From the NCBI GenBank assembly GCA_001606155.1, contig LODT01000006.1, positions 496,001 through 560,000 on the forward strand: 64,000 nucleotides of DNA, written 5' to 3'. This DNA comes from Tieghemostelium lacteum. Taxonomy: Eukaryota; Evosea; Eumycetozoa; Dictyosteliales; Raperosteliaceae. Numbering within the stretch: the stretch's first letter is position 1; each line of letters opens with the position of its first letter. The notes beneath the pieces are model-generated. The model was not told the DNA's origin, did no database searches, and worked only from the letters and a program-made list of their open reading frames with translations. Position numbers and translations under genes: made by a program. Shown here piece after piece: positions 40,782 to 52,200 of the stretch.

Positions 40782-43561
40782 TTATCTTTTTGAAAAACAT
40801 AATGAACAGTATTGTTCTTCTATACAGCAATTATGGTAGGAGTGTCCACAATTTGGAAATACTATAATGATTGCTGGAGTTGAACCTAGGAATGATGCTT
40901 CAGGGTTTTCAGAGAGTGGTAATGTGCATATGGGACATATTCCACTGTGTAACTCTGTTTCAATACCCCAATGTCTACGACCGTTATCTTCAAAGAACTG
41001 TGGCATAATTCCAAATTCAAATTTATCTGATGATGATAGATGATGACTAGTGAGATTATTGTTATCGTCTTGAGTTGAGGTTGATTTACTGCTTACAAAT
41101 GGATGTTTAGGTAGAGATTTATCAATTTCAGGACCTAGTAAAGACAGTATCTGTGGTGATATAGTAAGAGGTTTCTTTAACCACAAATGTGAGTCCAGTC
41201 CATTTAATATATCATATGAAAGTTTAGTTCGATTGTATAATGACCATTTACCATTTTTAATCCATTCTGATAGTACTCGAGATGATATTCTACTATCAGA
41301 TTCTTCAAATAGTTTACATCTACTTAACAGATCAATAGTATCAAGAGGACCTATGGCTTTACCCATCATTGTTGCAATTAGTATAGGTGTGATGTGGTAT
41401 TGTAGATGATCATCACCTTGGTCTATGTAACCTATTCGAATAGATTCCATAGTTTGTAAAGCAATAGACCAATATTCAACATTGGTATTGTTTTCTAAAA
41501 ATTTACAAAATTCCTCTTTACTGTCAATATGAATCATCAGTCTAATTGCTTTGGTTGCATAGAGATTCGAAATGGACTGATTGAAAGTCAGACTCTTACT
41601 AGAATAGGACTGGTAGCAGTGTTGATAGATTCTCAAGAGTCCATGCCAGAATCCATACTCCAAACACAACTTTTCAATTTGTTCAATAGATCCAAAGTAC
41701 TCGTTACTTATAACACCTTCAATGATGAGCATTAATAAGTCATTGTATTTCCATTCCACGAGATGGCTGTGGATCTTTGGTGTGGTTGAAGAGGATGAAG
41801 AGTCAATGAATAAAAGTGACTTTTCAGGTGCATTCTCAGAGATTGTCGATTGGAACCACTCGAGAATCAGAGCAGAGTCGTATTTGCAATCTTGGTTCTC
41901 CTGAATCAGTAGTTGGAGATACTCAATCTTGATATGAGATCTACCAGGCTCTTGAACTAATTGAAAGATGTTTCTGGGTAATATTACAGGGTATCTCTTG
42001 GCATAGAACAAACATGCTTTCTTTGAATCCAAGTCCATAAGAGGACGGAGATATCTAAAGAGTATAGTATATTCTTGTAAATGTTGATCCATTATAGACA
42101 ATGTACTATTTATATTACCGCTGTCTATAAACTGGTTAAGAGTTGTCATTACTTTAAGTTCTTGTCGTGCAGTGTGGAAAGGCTCCATTTCCAGAAGAGT
42201 CTCAATACATTGATCCCAATGTTTGCTGTTACATTCCTGAATGATTTTGTTTTTCTCTAGGTATTGGAAATACTTTTTAATAAATTCCTTAGCCTTCCAT
42301 TCATCCCAACAACGACACAGTTTACCACCGTGACTTGACTGATCCATATGACAATCAGACCACAAGTTGACACCAATTAGAAAACAACTAGTAATAATAT
42401 CACGAATTTGATCGGTTGGGGTCACATAGTCAATTGAATGAAATGTATCAATCCACACTCTAAGTACTGGAAATAGTATCAACTCATTCTTTTGTGATCT
42501 GTACATTACCAATGCTTCATGTGTCTTTTTAGTTATCTTTTCCAGCAATTCTTGTGGTGTTGATTCTTCAACAACCTCAGGTACAGGTGTTGCACTAGTT
42601 CCAGTAGATGTACTACCAGTAACTACACCATTTTGATGTTGAGATATTTCCTGATCAGTCAATTGATTACCAAGTATCTTTTGTGTAAGATCTGATTTGA
42701 TTTCAGATGTTTGTTTTTGAATTTTGTTTGCAAATTGATTTATCAATTGGAATGATGTCACAGCAGTATTAAATAAACCCTGTCCAATTACATTAGCAGT
42801 TTGATCTACTATATTATTTTGTTGTTGAGCAGTTGTAGGTGGTGATGTAACTGATGGTGTAGTAGTAGTAGCAGCAGAAGTTGTAGTAGTTGGTGTATCT
42901 TTTTTTGGAGATGGTTGTTGATCAGTTGTTGGTGGTGTTGGTGTAGTAGGTGTAGAAGAATTTGCAGTGGTAGGAGTAGTATTAGCAGTTGTAGAATCAT
43001 CAGTTGTCGATTTTGGTTTTTTTACAATTTTCTTTTTAATAATAACAGTTCTTTTAGTTTCACCACTGGTATTTATGTTGGTTGGAGTAGATGATGATTT
43101 TGCACCACTGTCATCCATTACCTCTTGAGATTTTGATAAAGTGGATCCAGTTACTGCAGTTGGAGTAGTAGTGGTAGTGGTTGGGTCAGTAGTTGGAGAA
43201 GGCTGAGTATTTGGTACTTTTATAATCTTCTTCTTTATAACTTTTTTGGGTACTGGTGGTGTTGTATTAGATGCTGAGTTATTAATATTATTACCACTAC
43301 TATTAAGACTTGTTGTAGTTGCCATCAATGGTTCAGATGATAGCGGTATATCTGCAAATATATTCTCTTTAGGTTTATTTGTTGATATAGGTGGTGATTG
43401 TTGCTGTTGAATTGGTTGTTGCTGTTGTTGTTGTACAGGTTGTACAACTTGTGGAATTGCTTGTGGAACTGCTTGTGGAATTGCTTGTGGAATTGCTTGT
43501 GGAATTGCTTGTGGAACTGCTTGTGATGCTACTTGTGATGCTACTTGTGTATCTGAATTTT

Positions 43562-43592
<31 letters not shown>

Positions 43593-45171
43593 TTGATCCG
43601 CTTCAATATTAATATTATCCTCTGACTGTAATGAATTTGTGCTATTACTTAATGAGATTGTATCAACTGTTGTAACATCTGTAGTGACATTAGAGTCATT
43701 ATTAGATATTTGCTCAGTGATTGTATTATCATTATTATTAATTGTTTCTATAAATTGTAAAGATTTATATATTAGTATATGTTTTTTGATAATCTAAGAT
43801 ATAAAATATCATACCTATATTTTCAGCTATTGGTGGGGTTTCTAGTTGAGTGGGTTGAATTTGAGGTTGTTGTTGAGGTAATTCAAGTTGATCATGTTGC
43901 TGTTGTTGAGTTTGTTTTAGATCAATATCATCATCTATATTTGGATTTGATGGTAATGGAATTGATGAATAGACTCTAGAGATTGATCTTGAAAGACCAT
44001 GTAAAATATAGATTGAACCCTCGTGAATACATATATCAAATATTAGATTTACATCTAATTTCCATTCTAAGATCTCAATATCATTGACATCTATTAAGAG
44101 TAATGACTTATCATCAAATGATACTATATAGTTACCATATGGTAACAATTTTGAGAATATCATTGGATGGTTACCTGTGATGGGTGTAGTTGCTGCTAAA
44201 GTTTCATTACACAATGGTTTAGGTTTACAAGGTGCTGTACCATCTTCATTGGTGTAGTTCATAGTTGATAGCACCTTACCATCTAATCTATCCGCTAACC
44301 ACAATCTTCTACCTGGACGACTGGCATACACTGAATTTCTGTAGAATGGATGGAAACATGCACCTTGTTTGGTATTCTCTCTCTGTTTCTTTCCAATGTG
44401 TATGAGAGATATTGTCTTTCCCTGATTGGTTTGTTGTGATATCTGAAATGTCAATACAGAGGATTTAGTCAGTGTTGAGGCGAGGATTGCAACTGTTATG
44501 TACTGATGGTTAGGGTTGTGACCGTGTTGTGGGTCTATAACTGTTTTTAGGGGTAAGATATCCAACTGTATCAAACGACTATCACATTTAGTAACGAGGT
44601 CTGAACTGAAAAAGAAAGCTTTTCTAGCCTTTTGAATAGAGCTGCAGTAGATGTTACCAATGTCATCTGAAGAGAATAAGTATCCACCGCAAGGTGACCA
44701 GAGGATATTGGTAATCTCAGCCTCTTTAGGGTGATCAGTCATTTTAACTATAACCTTTTCTTTTTCTCTTCGAATGCTGACATTGGGTTCGATTATATAT
44801 ATAGTTTTAAGAGTTGCAATAGCAATGAGGTTATCATTACTAGGACACACTTTAATCTGTAGAATAGAGTCTCTAATGTCATTCAATGAGAGAATCTGTG
44901 TAAATGATAAATTATCGTTATTAAATGTGTTCTGCGCAATTACAATCCCTGTGTTGGGAATGACTATATTCTGTACAGGTGTTGTTATGATTTGTGATGG
45001 TTTACTAATGATAGTTGATATAGATTTCCTCTCAAAGAAATAAAGTGATCCTGTATTGGCACCCAATACCAAATATCTCTTGGTGACATCCAAACATGTA
45101 TATTTTACTCTACCACTTGCACTCAATGGTGACAAAACATTATCTATATCATCAATTAACAGTTTCATCAT
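40782..45171 (-). CDS. hps5: HPS5-like BLOC-2 subunit
   Basis: Two exons on the minus strand, 45171-43815 and 43747-40782, with a 67-bp intron (GTATGAT to TTATAG). They join in frame as IAENI-ETINNN and give 1440 residues. The N-terminal 380 residues form WD40-like blades (RVKYTCLDVTKRYLVLGANT, ILWSPCGGYLFSSDDIGNIY), then Gln- and Thr-rich low complexity, an alpha-solenoid, and a C-terminal zinc-finger-like Cys/His cluster (CPICTLPLSE... CGHSYHNCC... CSLC). Beta-propeller plus solenoid with this N-terminal pattern fits HPS5, a subunit of BLOC-2 that directs cargo to lysosome-related organelles. Human HPS5 is about 1130 residues; the extra length is the low-complexity middle. Other propeller-solenoid trafficking proteins (VPS8, VPS41 type) are the alternatives. 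Confidence 0.7.
43448..43555. repeat. 12-bp tandem repeat coding (P/S)QA(I/V) units in the HPS5-like gene
   Basis: About nine tandem 12-bp units, mostly TTGTGGAATTGC on the plus strand, with variants. On the coding strand they encode four-residue units QAIP, QAVP and QVAS. They sit just after the intron, between two poly-Gln runs. The units near the 5' side of the coding strand (QVAS) have diverged, while the central QAIP units are nearly uniform, suggesting recent expansion. Confidence 0.85.
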
Positions 45172-45486
45172 TTTCTTGATTTTTCATAATCTAGAGTTTT
45201 AGTGGTGGTTGAAGGAGGATGAAAATGGAATATTAAAAAAAAAAAAATCATAGTAATTTTCAAAATTATAAAATGATAAACAGAGTGTACAAAATATATT
45301 AAAGATAATAATAAGGTCAAGCTCTTGAAACTACATAAGTATTACTGGACCACAATCAATTTTAGAATTGAATGTATTTTATAAAATAAGCTAAAATTTT
45401 TAAGTACTAGATATATAGATATTGTTTTATTTAAATAATTCATTTAAATTACAACTAGGGGGATGGGGGGATGATATTAATGAAAA
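45172..45486. other. Spacer upstream of the HPS5-like gene
   Basis: 315 bp with an A tract (45234-45248) near the HPS5-like start and a striking G-rich word (AGGGGGATGGGGGGATG, about 45458-45474) close to the stop of the neighbouring secreted-protein gene. No ORF. The G-rich word could be regulatory for either gene. Confidence 0.4.
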
Positions 45487-45912
45487 TTAATAGTCAAGAT
45501 CTAAAATATAGATACCAGACTCATAACGAACCATACACCAAACATCATTATAGAATTTTTGTTGACTTGTAAAATGAATGTCAGCCAATATCCATTCATT
45601 TATATGTCCATGTGCAATAGATACCGATGAACCTTTTTCAAACCTACAAAGTTTTTATAAAGTTAATATATAGAGTAAACAATACATTGAATATCAAATA
45701 TAAACATACTCAATCATTTCAAGACCACCTCGAGTCCATTTACAAGCTTGACCTTGAAATTTAATGGTTTCTTTATGATCTTTTAGATTCACTAAAATAT
45801 CATATTTTTTAGTAGGCCCACACGAAACACCACACTCAACCTTGCTAATAGTGATTAGATTGACAACAACAACTATTAGAATGAATAAAAGAGTTTTTAA
45901 ACTTGATGTCAT
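45487..45912 (-). CDS. Small secreted protein, 119 residues
   Basis: Two exons on the minus strand, 45912-45710 and 45643-45487, with a 66-bp intron (GTATGT to TTGTAG). They join as GGLEMIE-FEKGSSVSIAHG and end YESGIYILDLDY. A signal peptide covers residues 1-27 (MTSSLKTLLFILIVVVVNLI). The mature part is about 92 residues with four Cys (GVSCGP, QACKW, DVWCMV and one at the signal cleavage) and no membrane anchor; it looks like a compact beta-rich domain. I do not recognise the family and assign no function. The second exon is well formed (EWILADIHFTSQQKFYND), so the spliced model is better than the 72-residue unspliced frame. Confidence 0.75.
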
Positions 45913-46490
45913 CTTTAGAAATATAAGTAAACCTTCTGATGGATTTAAACAACAACACTAAAAAGTAAAAACATAAATTAAATTAAATTCTCTCTCTCTC
46001 CCTCTATATATATACATATCCTTCCCAACAATTGTTGTTAGTTAGATTCTCTTATCATGAAAATTGGATTTACAAACCCCCTAGATTAAAAAAGATTCAC
46101 CCATTACTATAATGAGTAATAATCTGCCATGTCTTTAAATAGTTAGTTAGCAGACATTCCAGAATCTGACATTTTATTAAAAGATGTCAAATTTACTGTC
46201 TCAATTTATCAATTATTAATTAAGTATAGAAAAAATTTTAATGTGTTATTTGAAATCCATCTTTAATGCAGATATTTTTTTTATTTTTAAATAATAATTT
46301 TTTAAAATATCGTGTTTCTGTATTTTTCCCATCAACAATCTAATCAATCAAATAGGAGTGTTGTTTTTTTTTAGTTTTTCCACGCACACTCTCACTTCCC
46401 CCCATTTTTATAAATACCACACACATTTATATATTTTTAGTATATAGAGTATATAGAGAATATAGAGTATATAGAGCATATAGATAAAAA
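45913..46490. promoter_or_regulatory. Divergent promoter, secreted protein and second adhesion-like gene
   Basis: 578 bp. Mostly AT, but about 46379-46425 holds CCACGCACACTCTCACTTCC, a C-run, a TATAAATA-like word and ACCACACACA, similar in type to the G-box cluster before the other adhesion-like gene. Five 9-bp direct repeats (TATATAGAG and variants) occupy 46441-46485, immediately before the ATG at 46491. Confidence 0.5.
46441..46485. repeat. 9-bp direct repeat (TATATAGAG) x5 just before the start codon
   Basis: Five units of TATATAGAG with one-base variants run to within 6 bp of the ATG of the adhesion-like gene, so they lie in its 5' leader or core promoter. Confidence 0.85.
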
Positions 46491-48104
46491 ATGAAATATT
46501 TATATAATGGGCTTATTATAGTTTTAGTTTATTTAATTTGTAATTTTAATGGTAATAGCATAGCTTCGGAAATTCGATTTGATAATACCAATGATTGTTC
46601 GAAATTGATTTGTAATTTTAATAATGAAACACTGTGGATTGGTGGAATTGCACCAGGTGTCAATGACAGTGCAATTATAGATTACAGTAACTCTACATTC
46701 AATGGTGGAGATGCAAGTGGTAGTAAAGGTGACATTACACAAGTTATTGTGGTTTCCGATAATGTAGAGATTGTTAATATTCAACTAGTGGGACCTTTAC
46801 TAGTACTAGAGATATACGGTCAATTGGTTGTCAGTGACAATACAAATCTAACCAATTCCAATATTAGTATATTGTCAGTGAACTCTGTAAATAATACCTA
46901 TGAAACAGAGTTATCTACAGTGACTTTAACTGATGCTAATATACTTTTAAATACACTTGTTGAGACCTACTTTGTTAATATAAATGGGAATGATAATAGC
47001 GGTATCTATATTGATCAAGGTAACTTAACTGTACATTCTCAAGATGACACGACAGTGTTTATAGTTGGTACATTGTTAATCAATTCCCCTGAATCACTTG
47101 TACTAATGTCAGGGTCTATTGGGATCAACAACCTTCAATCTCAAGGTAACATAACAGTCTTTGGACAATGTTATCTTACATTCGGTCCATCAAAATCTGG
47201 AATCTCTAATATCAATTCCCTACAAGCTATACTAAAAGAAGACAGTTTCATGGAATTCTTAGATGCAACTCAATTCCAAGAACTAGATATAATCATGATA
47301 TTCCAAAATCAGACTACTTATGTCACAATCGAAAAACCTCTATCAATTATCCACTCTTTTGAAATTGATGCTATTTTTATTATACCACCTAATTTGACAC
47401 TCCAAGTAGACAATTCATGGGACTTTGGTAGTGGAGGTGGTTTGAATGTGAATGGTCAACTTTCAATAACCCATAACATGACCGTAGGTGACATAGGTAT
47501 CAATTTGAAACCTGGATCATCATTGTCAACTGATCCTGTTGTTATTCAATCTAATATTGATATGCAGAACTCTACATTGACATCTGAAAGCACAGTATTT
47601 AATGGTAGTATATCTGTTGAAGCTTCGAATATAAACTTATTAGGATCTGTGAAAGTCAGTGGAAACTTGGTTCTTGACAATCACAGTCAGTTGACACTCA
47701 CCAATATACTCTTTAATCAGTCAACTCCAACTATTCTCATAGGAGGGCAAGCTGAAATTGCAGGTATCCTCTCTGTTTCCATTAAAGACCAATTTGATGG
47801 TCCTTTCGGTGCATTGCTCATTCAAGCTGAAAAGATTACAGGTAACTTTTCAAATTTCCAAATACTCACCTTTGGATCCGATTCAGCATCTACATTTGAC
47901 TTGGTCACATCTCAAGATGGAAGTCAACAAATATGGCTTAGAATCAACAACAATAGCAATAACAAGAAACAAAAACTTCCAAATTGGAAGATTGCACTCA
48001 TTGTCATTGGCTCACTAGGTACTATTTTCATTGTATTCTTTATAATCATTAAAGTCATTAGAGCAATCAAAGGAAATTCTCAACATGACTACCTTTCTAT
48101 CTAA
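46491..48104 (+). CDS. Type I surface protein, adhesion-like, smaller relative of the 23631 gene
   Basis: A 537-residue intronless protein. Signal peptide about 1-25 (MKYLYNGLIIVLVYLICNFN). The ectodomain opens with ETLWIGGIAPGVNDSAIID, the same W-x-G-G-x-x-P-x-x-x-D motif as the large surface protein at 23631-26174, followed by short hydrophobic strand and Asn-turn repeats and many N-glycosylation sites. A membrane helix lies at about 499-522 (WKIALIVIGSLGTIFIVFFI), followed by a short basic tail. A beta-helix adhesin-like stalk is inferred. Shared architecture and similar upstream C/A boxes suggest two members of one family regulated alike, although they lie 20 kb apart and differ greatly in length. 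Confidence 0.72.
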   Translation: MKYLYNGLIIVLVYLICNFNGNSIASEIRFDNTNDCSKLICNFNNETLWIGGIAPGVNDSAIIDYSNSTFNGGDASGSKGDITQVIVVSDNVEIVNIQLVGPLLVLEIYGQLVVSDNTNLTNSNISILSVNSVNNTYETELSTVTLTDANILLNTLVETYFVNINGNDNSGIYIDQGNLTVHSQDDTTVFIVGTLLINSPESLVLMSGSIGINNLQSQGNITVFGQCYLTFGPSKSGISNINSLQAILKEDSFMEFLDATQFQELDIIMIFQNQTTYVTIEKPLSIIHSFEIDAIFIIPPNLTLQVDNSWDFGSGGGLNVNGQLSITHNMTVGDIGINLKPGSSLSTDPVVIQSNIDMQNSTLTSESTVFNGSISVEASNINLLGSVKVSGNLVLDNHSQLTLTNILFNQSTPTILIGGQAEIAGILSVSIKDQFDGPFGALLIQAEKITGNFSNFQILTFGSDSASTFDLVTSQDGSQQIWLRINNNSNNKKQKLPNWKIALIVIGSLGTIFIVFFIIIKVIRAIKGNSQHDYLSI

Positions 48105-48225
48105 ACCCCCATATGGCTTTTATATACACAAAACCCACACCAAAAAAAATAAATATTTATTTACTTTCTTGTTATTTAGGCATAGGGATGAATTTATGAT
48201 TCCTCATTAGCAATAGTATATTATA

Positions 48226-49083
48226 TTACCAGTCATCATCTTCATCTACATCTTCATTGTTATTCACTTTAGTTCTTCCTGTTGGATATTCATTCTGGAA
48301 CCTTTCCTTATCCCAAGGATACGATGGAAACGTTTCAGAAAGTAACTGATACATATCTTTATTATATTTTTGTATTAGATATCTACCATGGTTGAGAACG
48401 AGTGTAGATACAGGTAGAGTATATAAACTCTCCAGTGACTTTAACTTTAGTTTATCCAGTATCCATATTATATAGTCTTTTCTAACTACGATATCATCCC
48501 AAATTCCAGGTGTATATCCAAACTTCCATATATAGAATCTATGTTTAGGATACGTTTTAATAATCATTTGATGCAATTCCTTCTTCTTTATCGATCTAGG
48601 TATTTTACATTTCCTTCTAAACATTAAGATTTTTACATCATACCATGCATCAAGGTCCTTTATAGCATTTTCTTTGGCAAACCAAAGCACAGCTTTACTT
48701 ACATTCTCTTGACTTATACACTTTGTCCACTCTTCCTTAGGAGCTTTACTAAATCTCCAAGGATCCCACTGTCTCTCCGGGTAAGCTGACGTAACCATCT
48801 TATAAATACTACATGAATGGTACCTAAACAGCTTAGCCATCGATGTATATGTATCAACCTTCCTTCTCGTACAGACACTATACAATTGATCAAGATCCTT
48901 TATACCCTCCTTCTCTATAAACTCTGAAAATATCTTTTTCTGTTCCTCCAACGGTATCATCTTCTCTTGCCTATACACAACTACATTCTCTAATCCCAAA
49001 TTTCTATTTACATTATTTGTAGTGAAATTTAATTGACATAAATTTCTTGAAAAAATATTTCTTAAATTAAATCTACTGATCAT
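48226..49083 (-). CDS. YP-x-W repeat protein, possibly mitochondrial
   Basis: A 285-residue intronless protein. N-terminal residues 1-25 (MISRFNLRNIFSRNLCQLNF) are Arg-rich without acids, like a mitochondrial presequence. The rest holds about three repeats of roughly 65-70 residues, each ending with a Y/F-P-x-x-x-W/F motif: YPERQWDPWRFSKAPKEEW, YPKHRFYIWKFGYTPGIWDD and FPSYPWDKERF, preceded by a helix and a D-L-x-x-x-Y motif (IKDLDQLYSV, IKDLDAWYDV, LKSLESLYTL). Proteins with comparable YP-W repeats occur in dictyostelids, algae and some large DNA viruses without known function. No Cys/His metal site. The function is unknown. Confidence 0.65.
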   Translation of the reverse strand: MISRFNLRNIFSRNLCQLNFTTNNVNRNLGLENVVVYRQEKMIPLEEQKKIFSEFIEKEGIKDLDQLYSVCTRRKVDTYTSMAKLFRYHSCSIYKMVTSAYPERQWDPWRFSKAPKEEWTKCISQENVSKAVLWFAKENAIKDLDAWYDVKILMFRRKCKIPRSIKKKELHQMIIKTYPKHRFYIWKFGYTPGIWDDIVVRKDYIIWILDKLKLKSLESLYTLPVSTLVLNHGRYLIQKYNKDMYQLLSETFPSYPWDKERFQNEYPTGRTKVNNNEDVDEDDDW

Positions 49084-49252
49084 TTTTCGTAATTATATAA
49101 TATCAGTCATGAAATCAGGATTGGGAAAATTGATAATTATTTCGAGAATAGATATGATTTTTCCAAAATCCTTTTTTTTTTTTTCAAAATTTTTTTTCAT
49201 ATATCTTGAATTAGATAAACACACATTGTTTTATTAGTGTATATTTTAGAAA

Positions 49253-52200
49253 ATGATGTTAAAAACATCATTGGATCCACATATTCTCTCTGGTATTGCT
49301 GGTACCAGTGGATTAAATAATCAGAAAAATAAACAACAATCAGCACCACAAGCACAGAATATACAAATATCAACATTTAGATATTCGTGGAATAATTATC
49401 TTCAAACTGTAGTTTATCAAGATTCACTATTCTCTCTAGTGGATTTTTTAAAATATTTTGTACAGAATTACTATCAAACACCCAGTAACTTGTTGTTCCT
49501 TTCACTTGGTACACTATCTGACGTCAGCAGACATCTATCAAAAAGATTAGTAGAGGAGATTGGATATAGTGTCAATAAAGGGAATATACAACAGCAGCAA
49601 CAGCAGTCACAGTTACTTCAACAACAGCAACAAAAGTATCCATCTGCATTGGATATCTATCAGTATTTAATTGGATATTCTATAGCTGGAGAAGGACCTT
49701 GGATATTGACTAGTTTAGAGATACTGTCTAGATCGAGATCTAATGGAATACCATTATCAATGGTTAAACTATTGTTATCTATACTGGAGAAGATTTATAA
49801 ACTTCCAAGTAACATGTTGGTACCACCATTTAACAATCATCACAGAGAGAATAATAATATATTCCAAATGTCAAGTCAGAGATCAAGACATTACTTGGAT
49901 CTACAGAACTTTCCTTCTATAGAATCATACTTTTTCCTTCCACCTCTACCATCTACACTCAACAATCTCTTTATACAAAGTTCATTAGACAGTACCAATA
50001 TATCTGCCAACAATAACAATAGCAATAGCAATAACACTGGTACACAAAATACCAATGTAACATCTCCATCACAATCAACAACCTCATCAACTCAACCTAA
50101 TGTCCAATCACCAGATTTTCAAAATCCACATCAAGAACAAACCATATGGATGGATGAAGAGGTTCAACAATCTTTTAGTGGAAATCTTTTTGATAAATTT
50201 TTAGCATCTTCAAATATAAATCTACAACAACAACAACAACCACAGCAACAACTTAACAATGATAGTACTAATAATACATCTCAATTGACAGTACTAAGTT
50301 TTCAAATTCTAAAAATTATATCCAATCTAATGAAGGAAAAAGAATTTATAATTGAACTGTGTACTAGTAATTCATTATCTATTCTCACCAACCTTTTTAG
50401 TAATTCTAATCTATTGAATACCAACAGTCAAGATCAAGCTATAATCTTCAAACTACTCTCACAAATATTTTCACAAATAATGTCACATTGTTCATTGTCC
50501 TTTGAAACTTTAAATCTATTACATAAATATGTATGTATTATCATCATTCTCAATTACCCAATATTTACATATAATCATCATTCTAACTCCTAAGCCTTTT
50601 TATTTACAAATTTAGAAATTAATTAAAACTTTATTGAATATATTAGAGAAAAAACATCAAAATATTCATTTAACTATCAATTTGATTATTGATATCAGTA
50701 AAATTATAGTATACACTATAAAGTCATCTTCTAGAATCTATAAATCACTACACGATGATTTCCTAAAACATAATGGATATTCAACACTTTTGAATACCTT
50801 TGTATACATTTCAGACTTTGGTACTCTTAAAAACAAAATTGATTACATTAGAACTACTTGTGATCTATTGTTTATTGGTTCTTCGGCATTTAATAACCAA
50901 TTCTCAAGTATGTATTGCCTTTGAAATAAGTCATAATTTCAATTGAGAATACTAACCATATACAACTCTTGTTATTTATTGCAGAAGAGAATATTGCCAA
51001 CATTAGAATATTTGAAATTTATTTGAATGTATTTTCAACTACAAATTCAGAAGAGACAAAAACTGAGTTGTTGAAATGTATAAAAAGTATATTCTATTTG
51101 GGTGTAATGTCAGAGGATACTTCTGTAATGGATCCTGATTACTTGGTTGAGAGTTCTAGTTCTGTAATTAATACTGCTAATACTAATGGTAATGGTGGTA
51201 ATAGTGGTTCTAATATGTCATTTAATGACGATGGTTTGATTAAATTCCAACAATTAGAACCATTTAAAATACTCTTTTCACAATTTGACAATTTGAATAT
51301 ATCCAATAGAAAGATGATACTGGAGATGATGGATTTACTCTTGTTGAGAGACAGAATATCTCAAACTGAAATTAAATTCTATTGCAATTTGTTTCAATCA
51401 AAATATCCTAGCACTATATTACTGGTGACTCAACATTTAACTGAGCTACTAAAACAAATGCGTATCAGTAAAGATGTACTAAAAGAATGTAGTCTTATTG
51501 AGATACTGTTAGAGTATCTTGTGGATCCTGCTACACTTAGATTCTCTGCCATTTTAGATTCAACTGCTAATAATCTAATGGATCTCACAGATGAACTCAC
51601 CCTCTGTTTCCAAATTCTACAAGAACGAAAGAAAACCTCAAAGTTTTATATATTGTGGATGATTGTCACTGGTATATTGCAATTGTTGTTGGAGTTCTTG
51701 AAATTGTCTCCACAGATCCAATCAGCATTTGTTGAGAAACAAGGTTTGAAAGCGCTAAGATCTCTACTGAATGACGAATATCTCATTCAACCATCACTTC
51801 AAGTCATTGCTACTATAGCCATTGGTAAGCTTTCTCTAGAGTCTAGAATCATTCAAGATTTTATGGAGGTTTTGTTTAGTGGTGGTGCATCTACAGAGTC
51901 TAAAGTCCTCACACAACGTAAGCATATTCTTGCAACAATGTGTTTTATATTTCACAATAATCATCAGGCAAAGAACTCTTTTAAGAGTTCCAGTGGGTTT
52001 ATATGGTCAGTTTCTATATTGGATGTAATTAGTCGCACAGTTGCAGCTGGTAATCAAACTCCTAGCCATAGTAATAGTTCAAATGGAGGTACTTCGAGAA
52101 CTGTCTCGCATGTCAACCAATCCAAGAACCAAAATTCTCAGAAGGCTACAAACAATGAGATATTCTTTTTCTTGAAGGTTCTTATAGATACATTGTCAGC

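Noticed and set aside
43391-43612. Plus-strand Val/Leu-rich ORF
   Set aside because: It is the mirror of the Gln-rich 12-bp repeat in the HPS5-like coding exon on the other strand, with no independent start context.
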